This document shows, piece after piece, positions 1 through 6,405 of a stretch of DNA of 12,685 nucleotides. The position numbers were made by a program, and so were the translations under genes. The stretch comes from Betaproteobacteria bacterium (GTDB taxonomy: Bacteria > Pseudomonadota > Gammaproteobacteria > Burkholderiales > SG8-41): contig JANXSE010000344.1 in the NCBI GenBank assembly GCA_025356695.1, positions 1 through 12,685 of the forward strand, given 5' to 3'. Position 1 is the first letter of the stretch; every line of letters begins with the position of its first letter. The notes beneath the pieces were generated by a model. That model was not told where the DNA came from, did no database searches, and was given only the letters and a program-made list of their open reading frames with translations.

Positions 1-241
1 CTTGTGAATCAACTCCCACGGATCTCATGTCTTCCAGCGTTGGTGGTTTCCAAAGCTGCAGTGGAATGTGAATCAGAAAGATAGCAATCACTAGCAAGGT
101 TTGAGTGACAACATGATTTGCAGCACTGTAGAGAAAGAAAATAATGCGGTGCTCATGCAAAGAGCTCAAGAGAATCGAATACACAACGTCTCTGTCTTGC
201 CGAGACTCTTCAATATGTTGACCAGGCAAACAAGGATTCAA
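1..241 (-). CDS. Possible partial membrane protein, runs off left end (doubtful)
   Basis: I do not recognise this gene and it may not be one. On the minus strand a frame is open from about 292 to the left edge. The first plausible initiator is TTG at 241, giving about 80 residues without a stop. The translation contains one strongly hydrophobic stretch (around TQTLLVIAIFLIHIPLQLW) that would make a transmembrane helix, followed by a polar segment. No ATG and no convincing ribosome binding site precede it. A plus-strand frame (about 145-411) is also open and also lacks an ATG, so strand assignment is uncertain. Base composition is much more AT-rich than the rest of the window, which suggests acquired or decaying DNA. 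Flanking sequence to the left would settle it. Confidence 0.22.
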   Translation of the reverse strand, partial: MNPCLPGQHIEESRQDRDVVYSILLSSLHEHRIIFFLYSAANHVVTQTLLVIAIFLIHIPLQLWKPPTLEDMRSVGVDSQ

Positions 242-360
242 ACGGTAACGACCTAACCGTAACCGTCGTAGGCCGCCGATTGGGAAGTGTCGTCAACCCG
301 GCGAAAATCATATTCGGCAGCGACGATGTGACAAATCCAGACAAGATAAATGGGGTCAGT

Positions 361-393
361 GTAACTTTTCCTATTGTGAATCACAAAAGTTAC
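361..393. repeat. Inverted repeat at the PIN gene stop codon and composition break
   Basis: GTAACTTTT (361-369) is perfectly inverted as AAAAGTTAC (385-393). Nested inside is the palindrome TTGTGA-A-TCACAA (374-386). The TAA stop of the minus-strand PIN gene (392-390) lies in the right arm. The hairpin could stop or stabilise the PIN transcript, although no long T run follows. Its place exactly where GC-rich DNA gives way to AT-rich DNA also allows an old recombination boundary; that is inference. Confidence 0.55.
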
Positions 394-845
394 GCAGACT
401 TAAACACCGTCTCGTTTAGCATTGGTGGCGTGACAATGCGGCAGGGCGGTGGCCGTGTCTTACGGCGTGCCAGCACCAGCAGGGCTTTGTCCTTCGTGAC
501 CAGATAATCGGCGCTGCAGTTGCGCGCGAGTTCGAGAAATTTCTGATCGTCGGGATCGCTGCATTTCGGCAGTAGGCCGTTTGCGCGCATCTCGCTGCGA
601 CGGGCCAGACGCCGGCATTCGGCGAGGCATGCCACCTGCGCGCCCGCGTCCAGACTGCGCTTGCCAAGGTCGTAGCCGAGGACCGCGGCGAGTTCGTGCT
701 CGCAGGCATCGTCTATGTAAATTTCAAGATTGCCCGTCGCCTGCGCGCGCTTGACCATATCAAGCGCCGGATCGGCGAACACCAGCCAGTCGAGCCAGAC
801 ATTGGTGTCGAGCACGAGGCGCAGCGGCGTAGTGCCTGCGGTCAT
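390..845 (-). CDS. PIN-domain protein, putative toxin component (COG1569-like)
   Basis: The protein is 151 aa, the usual size for a PIN-fold ribonuclease of the 'putative toxin-antitoxin system toxin component, PIN family' group. The fold's acidic centre is visible: D13 in LVLDTNVW near the N-terminus, E49/E51 in the middle, the SDPDDQKFLELA motif (D97, D99, D100) and D119 in LVTKDKALL. Such proteins coordinate Mg2+ or Mn2+ and cleave RNA in the cytoplasm. The start is ATG at 845; the family begins close to the LDTNVW strand, so no upstream extension is needed. A Shine-Dalgarno-like GAAGG abuts the ATG, which is too close to be ideal. The gene follows the hydrolase on the same strand, with an 87-base gap containing a palindromic repeat. 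No small antitoxin frame is seen beside it, so it is either an orphan or a housekeeping PIN nuclease. The fold is secure; the toxin role is not. Confidence 0.88.
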   Translation of the reverse strand: MTAGTTPLRLVLDTNVWLDWLVFADPALDMVKRAQATGNLEIYIDDACEHELAAVLGYDLGKRSLDAGAQVACLAECRRLARRSEMRANGLLPKCSDPDDQKFLELARNCSADYLVTKDKALLVLARRKTRPPPCRIVTPPMLNETVFKSA

Positions 846-883
846 CCTTCAGCAGAGATCGGAGTTACGTCGCCGTTCGTGCC

Positions 884-926
884 CGGCATTCGCCCTTCGA
901 CAGGCTCAGGGCGAACGGGAATGCCG
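884..926. repeat. Palindromic intergenic repeat
   Basis: Outer arms are CGGCATT (884-890) and AATGCCG (920-926). Inner arms are TTCGCCCT (889-896) and AGGGCGAA (908-915), around the loop TCGACAGGCTC. The core resembles the 'TTCGCCCT...AGGGCGAA' element scattered through many proteobacterial genomes. It sits between the hydrolase stop and the PIN start, where the RNA hairpin could separate expression of the two genes. Confidence 0.7.
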
Positions 927-932
927 TAAAGT

Positions 933-1805
933 TCATTTGGGATGCACCAGCACCGAGCGCGCGTCGCGCGGGCGCCAGCGTCCGCTTTCGACCTGTGCCA
1001 GAAACTCCGACAGCATCTGGTTGAACAGCCCCGGCTCTTCGGTGTTCACCGTGTGGCCGGTGCCCGGGCAGATCCACAACCGCGCATTCGGGCACAGTTG
1101 CTTGAGAAACACGCTGGGTTCGACGCAGTTGTCGTCTTCGTCGCCGGCAATAATGAACAGCGGCAGCTTTGCTTTTTTCAGTTTCGGCCCGAGCTGGTAA
1201 ACCGTCGGCCGCTTTGCCTGTATGCCGCGCTGCGTGTTGGCGAGCCCAAGCGCCGAATGTTCATCGTGAAAACGGCTGAATTCGGCGTAGCCGCGCGGAT
1301 CCTTCAGCAGCTGCGCAATGCGCCCTGCACTGGCGCCGCCTGCGCGCGCCGCGCGCGGCATGCCGAGCGCTTCGAAGCGTTGCGCGTTGGCCTCGATGCT
1401 GCGCAAAAATTCCTTGCGCGTTTGCGGACGCGAACCGGCGCCGGCGCCGACCGCGGTAATCGACAGCGCGCGCGACGTGTAGCGGATGCCGAAATTCAGC
1501 GCCGTCGAGGCGCCCATCGAGCAGCCGACGACATGCGCCTTGCCGAGTTTCAGATGGCGCGCGACGTCGGCGATGTCATCGACGACGATGCGCTGCGAAT
1601 ATCTGGCGCCCGATTTCGGCACGCCGGAGGGCGGGTAACCGCGCGCATTGAACGCCGTGCATTGATAGCGCCGGCTGAAGTAGCGCATCTGCGGCTCCCA
1701 GCTGCGGTGATCGCCGGAGAATTCGTGCACAAAGACGAGCGGCGCGCCGCGCCCGGCGGTTTCGTAATAGAGCTGCGTTCCATCGCGGGCAGTTACGTAT
1801 GGCAT
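933..1805 (-). CDS. Alpha/beta-fold hydrolase
   Basis: A 290-aa cytoplasmic alpha/beta hydrolase without a signal peptide. Family marks are in the expected order: the oxyanion strand LVFVHEFSGDHRSW (about 23-36), the nucleophile elbow G-C-S-M-G with Ser96, an acid residue in IIAGDEDDN (D222 or D224), and the catalytic His251 in GTGHTVN. It most resembles the enol-lactonase, esterase and C-C hydrolase branch, but the lid region (about 125-200) gives no substrate. The start is ATG at 1805, with GGAGG about 6 bases upstream. It is divergent from the TctC 1 gene across about 120 bp, so a shared regulator is plausible and would fit uptake plus cleavage of one substrate class; that link is inference. 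The C-terminal tail after residue 275 is Arg-rich and longer than the core fold needs. Confidence 0.9.
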   Translation of the reverse strand: MPYVTARDGTQLYYETAGRGAPLVFVHEFSGDHRSWEPQMRYFSRRYQCTAFNARGYPPSGVPKSGARYSQRIVVDDIADVARHLKLGKAHVVGCSMGASTALNFGIRYTSRALSITAVGAGAGSRPQTRKEFLRSIEANAQRFEALGMPRAARAGGASAGRIAQLLKDPRGYAEFSRFHDEHSALGLANTQRGIQAKRPTVYQLGPKLKKAKLPLFIIAGDEDDNCVEPSVFLKQLCPNARLWICPGTGHTVNTEEPGLFNQMLSEFLAQVESGRWRPRDARSVLVHPK

Positions 1806-1827
1806 GGTGTCCTCCGGCTGAATGTTG

Positions 1828-1879
1828 TTTGCGGCAAGTCTAGCGCGTTTGCCGCAATCCGGCAGCGCGCGTTGCCGCA
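1828..1879. promoter_or_regulatory. Operator-like repeats TTGCSGCAA in divergent promoter
   Basis: TTGCGGCAA (1829-1837) and its exact inverse TTGCCGCAA (1849-1857) start 20 bp apart, about two helical turns. A third near-copy, TTGCCGCA, is at 1872-1879. Each is itself nearly palindromic (TTGC-N-GCAA). They lie between the divergently transcribed hydrolase and TctC 1 genes, as expected for sites of a regulator controlling both. No regulator gene is adjacent. Confidence 0.5.
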
Positions 1880-1887
1880 GCGTTTCC

Positions 1888-1896
1888 TGCTAGCAT
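1888..1896 (+). promoter_or_regulatory. Possible extended -10 promoter element for TctC 1
   Basis: TGC followed by TAGCAT fits an extended -10 (TGnTAnnAT) 29 bases before the TctC 1 start codon. No good -35 hexamer is seen at the right spacing, which is tolerated for extended -10 promoters. The operator-like repeats lie just upstream. Confidence 0.35.
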
Positions 1897-1925
1897 GCGC
1901 GAAACAAGGCAAACGGAGGAGGTTT

Positions 1926-2897
1926 ATGAACCGTATTTCGTTACGTATTGCATTGAGTGTCGCGCTGGTTGTGCCGTCGGTGGCGATGGCGCAGCAGAAA
2001 TATCCGCTGAAACCGCTGCGCGTGATACTGCCGTTCGCCGCCGGCAGCGCGGTTGACGTGCTGGCGCGCCTCTATGCGCAGCGCATGTCGGAAAACTGGG
2101 GCCAGCAGGTGGTCGTCGACAACCGCACGGGTGCGAACGGCATCATCGGCATGGAAGCAATCGCACGCGCGCCGGCCGACGGCTACACCATCGGCATGGC
2201 CAACATCGCCACGCTGACGATCAACCCGGCACTGTATCCGAAGCTGCCGTACGATTCGCTGCGCGATTATGTGCCGGTGTCGCTGACGGCGACCATCGGC
2301 AATTGCCTGATGGTGCATCCGTCGCTGCCGGTGAAGAACGTGCAGGAACTGGTTGCGCTGGCGAAAAAACGCCCCGGCGAATTGAACTACGCGTCCGGCG
2401 GCGTCGGCAGCGCGCAACATATCCCGATGGAGTTGCTGCAGTCGATGACCGGCATCAAAGTCGTGCATCTCGCCTACAAGGGGGTGACGCCGGCGTTCAA
2501 CGATGTCATGGCAGGGCAGGTGCCGATGGCCTTCACCGGGCTTGCGCAATCGCTGCCTTATCATCGCAACGGGCGCTTGCGCATTCTCGGCACGACGGGC
2601 GTGAAACGCACTGCGGCGACCACCGATATTCCGACCATCGCCGAGCAGGGCGTCGCCGGTTACGAGGCCGATTCATGGACAGGTGTGCTGCTGCCGCGCG
2701 GCACGCCCGCGGAAATTGTCACGCAATTGCACGCCGAGGTCCTGCGCGTCACACAAATGCCCGATACGCGCGAGCGCCTGACCGCGGCGGGTTTCGAGAC
2801 GGTTGGCAGTACGCCGGATGTATTCGCTGCGCTGATCAAGAACGATCTGACGCGGCTCGGCAAGGTGATACGCGACGCCAATATCCGCGCTGACTAA
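1926..2897 (+). CDS. TctC 1: Bug-family periplasmic substrate-binding protein
   Basis: A 323-aa Bug/TctC-type binding protein, the solute receptor of tripartite tricarboxylate transporters; it binds a small carboxylate or amino acid in the periplasm. Residues 1-22 form a signal peptide, probably cut after A20-M-A22. The mature protein has the family opening YPLKPLRVILPFAAG with conserved Asp44, then WGQQVVVDNRTGANG, APADGYT, LPYDSLRDYVPV, LNYASGGVGS and the C-terminal GVLLPRGTPAEIV region. The start is ATG at 1926 because GGAGGAGG (1915-1922) precedes it and a signal peptide begins there. The same frame is open far upstream, antisense to the hydrolase, but that part is not protein-like. No TctA or TctB gene is nearby, so this is an orphan receptor. 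The ligand cannot be read from sequence. Confidence 0.95.
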   Translation: MNRISLRIALSVALVVPSVAMAQQKYPLKPLRVILPFAAGSAVDVLARLYAQRMSENWGQQVVVDNRTGANGIIGMEAIARAPADGYTIGMANIATLTINPALYPKLPYDSLRDYVPVSLTATIGNCLMVHPSLPVKNVQELVALAKKRPGELNYASGGVGSAQHIPMELLQSMTGIKVVHLAYKGVTPAFNDVMAGQVPMAFTGLAQSLPYHRNGRLRILGTTGVKRTAATTDIPTIAEQGVAGYEADSWTGVLLPRGTPAEIVTQLHAEVLRVTQMPDTRERLTAAGFETVGSTPDVFAALIKNDLTRLGKVIRDANIRAD

Positions 2898-2909
2898 AAT
2901 ACGCGGGCG

Positions 2910-2940
2910 AAAAAAAGCCGGCGCAAGCGCCGGCTTTTTT
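2910..2940. terminator. Bidirectional rho-independent terminator
   Basis: A run of A (2910-2916), then GCCGGCGC (2917-2924) paired with GCGCCGGC (2927-2934), then six T (2935-2940). It lies 13 bases after the TctC 1 stop and 16 bases beyond the end of the convergent CHRD gene. The A run on one side and T run on the other let it act in both directions. Confidence 0.92.
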
Positions 2941-2956
2941 ATTCGCAGCAGAAAAA

Positions 2957-3373
2957 TTACGGCCGGATCTGATCGCGGATCTCGCCGCCCTTGTTCACTG
3001 CGGTGTGCACGTTCACATAAAGGCCGCCGGCTTTGTACGCCGCCATTTGCGCGTCGTTGAGCTTGGCGCCCGCCGGTACTACCCAATCGCTGTCGCCGCT
3101 CTTGGTCAGCGGAATGATCACCGGACCGTTGGCGCCGGCCGCACCCGTGTGTATATGCGCAACCGTGCCGCTCAAACCGGTTGTCGAGACTTTGCCGCTG
3201 ACCGACATATCGTCGCCGACCGTGATGCTGCCGGTGCCGCTGGCCGCGGTCGAAACCGGCGGCACTTCATTTGCGCCGTTGAGATTGAGGCTGCTGCCGC
3301 CCGACATACCCGCGCATCCGGCCAGCGATGCGCTTGCAAGTGCTGCCCACACTGAAATCTGTTTGATGTTCAT
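2957..3373 (-). CDS. CHRD-domain lipoprotein
   Basis: A 138-aa exported lipoprotein with one CHRD domain (named after chordin), a beta-rich extracellular fold of unknown biochemical role in bacteria. The signal peptide ends in the lipobox L17-A-G-C20, so Cys20 should be lipidated. After a Gly/Ser spacer the domain shows its hallmarks: GANEVPPV (33-40), AHIHTGAAGANGPVIIPL (72-89) with two histidines, and GLYVNVHTAVNKGGEIRDQI (117-136) at the very end. The start is ATG at 3373, with GGAG about 9 bases upstream. It is a single-gene unit sharing a terminator with TctC 1. Its function cannot be deduced from its neighbours. Confidence 0.92.
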   Translation of the reverse strand: MNIKQISVWAALASASLAGCAGMSGGSSLNLNGANEVPPVSTAASGTGSITVGDDMSVSGKVSTTGLSGTVAHIHTGAAGANGPVIIPLTKSGDSDWVVPAGAKLNDAQMAAYKAGGLYVNVHTAVNKGGEIRDQIRP

Positions 3374-3552
3374 GCCGTGATCTCCATATTAGTATTGATC
3401 TGGAAAACGCATTTCCTGCCGCTAACGCCGATGCCTGTTCGTATGACGCCTGTTCGAAATCTGTCCGTCGCCTGTAGCTACTTGCGCAGCCGGAACGGAA
3501 TCATAGCCCTTTTGGGTGCCGGCGCGCATCATTTCTCGCGACTTGATCGGCG

Positions 3553-4779
3553 CTACTGATCTGTCGCCGCCGCAGCACGGTGCTCGTGCGTGTGTGCATA
3601 CAGATCGGCAACGATTTTCAGGCCGATCAGCAGCGCCACCGCCGGCGCCGGCGTGCCAAGCAGCATGGTGATCCAGCCGCCGAAAATCAGCGTCAGATGC
3701 AATACCATGATGCGTTTATACGGCGCATTCATCAAAGCGGATACCGTTTCTCCCTGATATTCGCGCCGACCGATGAAATTCAATGCGAAAGAAACCGCAT
3801 GGCTCAAAAACAATGCCGCCGCCAGCGGCCACAATGGTTTGTAGAGCGCCGTAATCGCCTCCAGCGCGGGCAGTTCGGCAGAGGGGGTCGGGCCGCTGAC
3901 AAAAAATCCGTAGATGAGCATGAAGTGCACCGCCATGAAGCCGCCGTAATGGCCGGCAAAAAACGGCGCCGCCGCGAGCGCCGCCCATTTGCCGACGACG
4001 AACATTTTCACCACCGTGAAAAAGCCGATGATCAGGCTCTCGCTCCAGAACAAGACCATGACCTGGCCCAGCGAAATCTGCCCGCTGAACACGCCCACCA
4101 GCGGCAGACAATTCACCACGATCAGCAGCAGCGCCGACGGAGAATTTAAACGCAGGGGCTGCGGCGCTGATGGTATTGACGGCGCTGTGGTCACTGCGGC
4201 CGCGGGCGCCGCCGCCGCTTCTGTTGCAAGCGGCGCCTGTGTCACCGTCGCCGGCGCCGCCTGTTTGATCGTGGCGATCATATGATCAGCGGCGGTGCGC
4301 GACATCGTATCGCCGAGCGTGCGTTCGCCTTCACCATAGTTGAAGCGCACGCGTAATTTATCTGCGTCCCCGCCGATCGTTTCGGCACGCAGGTTGCGCA
4401 TGCGCGCCAGATCGAATTCGGCGACGAATTTGAGCGGGCCCAGGCGCGGTACAAAAATCAACCTGCCGCCGGCCAGCCGCGCCGATTCGCCGTGAAACAG
4501 CAACAGCAGCACAATAATGCCGAGGAAGATGGTGCCGACCGACCAGCCGGTGATCCACGCCAGCGTGAACAGCGAGAAGCCAAGATCGAACACGCTGCGC
4601 GACGGGTGACTATCGGCAAGCGCGCCGATTTCCCACCACAGAACGGTGGCGAACAGTGCAAACATGGCCGCAAACATCAGCCCCACCGGCCACATTTTGC
4701 GCGGCGGCAGTTCAAGCGGAATGCCGCCGGCGGGGTCATCCCACAGAGTGAAGCGCGAACGTTCCGGGCGGGCCAGCAT
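3553..4779 (-). CDS. DUF6498-type membrane protein with N-terminal membrane/PH-like module
   Basis: A 408-aa inner membrane protein from ATG 4779. Residues 29-53 and 62-96 are hydrophobic (two or three membrane segments). Residues 100-172 form a soluble stretch resembling a small PH-like domain (LIFVPRLGPLKFVAEFDLARMRNLRAE and onward). Residues 173-207 are an Ala/Pro/Thr linker. Residues 213-392 form a polytopic domain with FWSESLIIGFFTVVKM (244-259) and HYGGFMAVHFMLIYGFF (277-293), typical of DUF6498. The frame stays open to 4956 but overlaps the divergent VOC gene. Start 4779 removes an Arg/Ala-rich leader; its ribosome site is weak. An alternative ATG at 4851 has GGAG 5 bases upstream and cannot be excluded. 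The function is unknown. The domain reading is from memory of the motifs; the PH-like assignment is less certain than DUF6498. Confidence 0.82.
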   Translation of the reverse strand: MLARPERSRFTLWDDPAGGIPLELPPRKMWPVGLMFAAMFALFATVLWWEIGALADSHPSRSVFDLGFSLFTLAWITGWSVGTIFLGIIVLLLLFHGESARLAGGRLIFVPRLGPLKFVAEFDLARMRNLRAETIGGDADKLRVRFNYGEGERTLGDTMSRTAADHMIATIKQAAPATVTQAPLATEAAAAPAAAVTTAPSIPSAPQPLRLNSPSALLLIVVNCLPLVGVFSGQISLGQVMVLFWSESLIIGFFTVVKMFVVGKWAALAAAPFFAGHYGGFMAVHFMLIYGFFVSGPTPSAELPALEAITALYKPLWPLAAALFLSHAVSFALNFIGRREYQGETVSALMNAPYKRIMVLHLTLIFGGWITMLLGTPAPAVALLIGLKIVADLYAHTHEHRAAAATDQ

Positions 4780-4793
4780 GGTGCGCCAGTGTA

Positions 4794-4807
4794 GCGCAGG
4801 CCTGCGC
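4794..4807. promoter_or_regulatory. 14-bp perfect palindrome in divergent gap
   Basis: GCGCAGGCCTGCGC is a perfect palindrome between the DUF6498 gene and the VOC gene, about 15 bp upstream of the proposed -35 of the VOC promoter. A dimeric regulator could bind here. If the DUF6498 protein actually starts at 4851, the palindrome lies inside coding sequence. Confidence 0.35.
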
Positions 4808-4822
4808 GCGTGGCGCCGCGCA

Positions 4823-4851
4823 TTGCATGCGGGCAGGCGCGCGTGTAGCAT
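4823..4851 (+). promoter_or_regulatory. Possible sigma70 promoter for the VOC/TctC unit
   Basis: TTGCAT (4823-4828), a 17-base spacer and TAGCAT (4846-4851), 34 bases before the VOC start. The -35 matches only TTG of the consensus, so this is tentative. The hexamer TAGCAT is the same as the -10 proposed for TctC 1. Confidence 0.35.
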
Positions 4852-4885
4852 CGATTCTCCGACAAATGCCCGTGAGGAGACACGC

Positions 4886-5359
4886 ATGGCCAACGCACCG
4901 ATCAACACGCTTTTCCACTTTTCGTTTGCGGTCAATGACCTCGCGCAGGCGCGCAAATTCTACGGCGAAATGCTCGGCTGCCCGGAAGGCCGCGACATGC
5001 CGGGCCGCGCCGATTTCAATTTTTTCGGCCACCACATCGTCGCCCATCTGTCGCCGAAAGACGTGGTCGGTGAAGACGGCGGCAAGGTTGCGCGCGGCGT
5101 CACGCCGATTCAGCACTTCGGCGCCATCGTGCCGCTTGAAGATTTTCGCAAGATCGAAGAACGTCTTATAAAATCGGGGGCGGATTTCCTTGAGAAAGCG
5201 GAAGTTCGTCAGCAAGGCACTGCGCGCGAACAAATGCTGATGCTGTGCCGCGACGGTTGCGGCAACATTGTCGAGTTCAAAGGCCTGCGTACCGTCACCG
5301 ACGTCTACGCCGTGCCCGAGCGCAAATCGAAGGAACCGGCGCAACCGATTATCGGTTGA
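4886..5359 (+). CDS. VOC-family dioxygenase-like protein (COG3565-like)
   Basis: A 157-aa vicinal-oxygen-chelate fold protein resembling the predicted extradiol-dioxygenase group COG3565. The N-terminal beta-alpha-beta module starts with LFHFSFAVNDLAQARKFYG (metal ligand candidate His11), followed by LGCPEGR, DFNFFGHHIVAHLSP, the second-module strand IQHFGAIV (His77) and GNIVEFKG (Glu130). H11/H77/E130 would form the 2-His-1-carboxylate metal site, so metal binding looks intact. The start is ATG 4886, with GAGGAG at 4874-4879; in-frame sequence further upstream is Arg-rich and not part of the fold. It is cytoplasmic. TctC 2 begins 26 bases after its stop, so the two are almost certainly co-transcribed, pointing to metabolism of an imported compound (inference). 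The reaction could be ring cleavage, isomerisation or another VOC chemistry; sequence does not decide. Confidence 0.9.
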   Translation: MANAPINTLFHFSFAVNDLAQARKFYGEMLGCPEGRDMPGRADFNFFGHHIVAHLSPKDVVGEDGGKVARGVTPIQHFGAIVPLEDFRKIEERLIKSGADFLEKAEVRQQGTAREQMLMLCRDGCGNIVEFKGLRTVTDVYAVPERKSKEPAQPIIG

Positions 5360-5385
5360 CGCTTAATTTAATTTCAGGAGTTTGT

Positions 5386-6405
5386 ATGCAGCATTACCGA
5401 TTCGCGGCCGCATGGCGCGCCGCGCTGAGTTCGTTTTTGTTTTTAACTGTGCCGATGTCACCGGCTAGTGCGGCAAGCGCTGCGGCTGCCGACCCGGTCG
5501 CCAGTTATCCGTCAAAACCCGTGCGCTTCATCGTGCCGTTTGTCGCCGGCGCCGGTACCGACACCACGGGCCGCGTCGTTGCCGCGAAACTCTCCGAATT
5601 GTGGGGCCAGCAGGTGGTGGTGGATAACCGCTCCGGCGGCACCGGCGTGATCGGCGTTGATCTCACCGCCAAGGCGCCGCCTGACGGTTACACCATCTGC
5701 CTGATCTCCGGTTCGCAAACGGTTTTTTCAGCGGTGAATGACAAGCTGCCGTACGATCTGTCGAAAGATCTCAAAGGCATCACGCAAATGACCACGCTGC
5801 CGTACGCGGTGTACGTGTTCAACGGCGTGCCGGCGAGCAGCATCAAGGAAATGATCGCCTACGCCAAAGCGAATCCGAACAAACTCAACTTCGCATCGTC
5901 CGGCACCGGCGGGCTGCAGCACCTCGCCGGCGAATTATTCGCGCATATGGCCAACGTGAAGATGACGCACGTGCCGTTCAAGGGCGCCGGCGCCGGCATT
6001 CTTGCCATTCTAAGCGGCGAAATTCAGGCGGGTTTCTCGACGCTGCTCGGCGTCAAGCCGCACGCTGCCAACGGCCGCATCCGCATCCTCGCCATTACCG
6101 CCAGCAAGCGCTCGCCGACCGCACCCGAATATCCGACCGTTGCCGAAACCGTGCCGGGCTATGTGGTCGACCAGTGGTACGGTCTGGTCATCACCGCGAA
6201 GGCGTCATCCGCGTTGGTCGACAAGATCAACGGCGCCGTTGTTGCCGCGCTCAAATCGCCGGACGTGGTGGCCAAGCTGGGCGCCGACGGCTCGACGCCG
6301 GTGGGCACGACATCCGCGCAGTTCACCGAACACGTCAAGAACGAGATCGTCAAATGGCGCAAGCTCGCGAAGGACGCCAACCTGTCGCTGTCACAGACGC
6401 AGTGA
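5386..6405 (+). CDS. TctC 2: Bug-family periplasmic substrate-binding protein
   Basis: A 339-aa Bug/TctC receptor. Its signal region is long: a positively charged start, hydrophobic LSSFLFLTV, then an Ala-rich stretch with likely cleavage around residues 29-35. The mature core begins at Y41-P with SKPVRFIVPFVAGAGTD, carrying conserved Asp59, then WGQQVVVDNRSGGTGVIG, APPDGYT, LPYDLSKDLKGI, LNFASSGTGGLQH, HVPFKGAGAG and YPTVAE. The start is ATG 5386, with CAGGAG at 5375-5380. It is the middle gene of a unit with the VOC protein upstream and TctC 3 downstream, whose ATG overlaps this stop (TGATG). Shared segments such as SSIKEMIA suggest that TctC 2 and TctC 3 are relatives, but they differ widely elsewhere. 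No membrane subunit is present, and the ligand is unknown. Confidence 0.95.
   Translation: MQHYRFAAAWRAALSSFLFLTVPMSPASAASAAAADPVASYPSKPVRFIVPFVAGAGTDTTGRVVAAKLSELWGQQVVVDNRSGGTGVIGVDLTAKAPPDGYTICLISGSQTVFSAVNDKLPYDLSKDLKGITQMTTLPYAVYVFNGVPASSIKEMIAYAKANPNKLNFASSGTGGLQHLAGELFAHMANVKMTHVPFKGAGAGILAILSGEIQAGFSTLLGVKPHAANGRIRILAITASKRSPTAPEYPTVAETVPGYVVDQWYGLVITAKASSALVDKINGAVVAALKSPDVVAKLGADGSTPVGTTSAQFTEHVKNEIVKWRKLAKDANLSLSQTQ

Noticed and set aside
251..257. ACCTAAC resembling an integron attC core site (RYYYAAC)
   Set aside because: No paired GTTRRRY core at a suitable distance was found, so there is no attC structure.
374..386. TTGTGA-A-TCACAA as a CRP/FNR-type operator
   Set aside because: CRP sites need a 6-bp spacer and FNR sites a 4-bp spacer between half-sites. 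Here the spacer is one base, and the position is at a gene end rather than a promoter.
942..1925. Long plus-strand open frame running through the hydrolase region into TctC 1, as if TctC 1 had a 328-residue N-terminal extension
   Set aside because: It is antisense to a hydrolase with an intact catalytic triad. The translation is Arg/Ala-rich low-complexity, and TctC 1 has a strong ribosome site and signal peptide at 1926.
3377..3559. A 60-residue plus-strand frame between the CHRD and DUF6498 genes
   Set aside because: There is no ribosome site or domain, and it covers the expected CHRD promoter region. I see no gene in 3374-3552, only a short direct repeat (GCCTGTTCG).
3580..4149. A plus-strand frame of 189 residues opposite the DUF6498 gene
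   Set aside because: Its Arg/Gln/His-rich composition is a mirror of the hydrophobic minus-strand protein, and there is no start context.
6174..6404. Upstream in-frame extension of TctC 3 inside TctC 2
   Set aside because: It is in a different frame from TctC 2 and Arg-rich. The ATG at 6405 starts a proper signal peptide.
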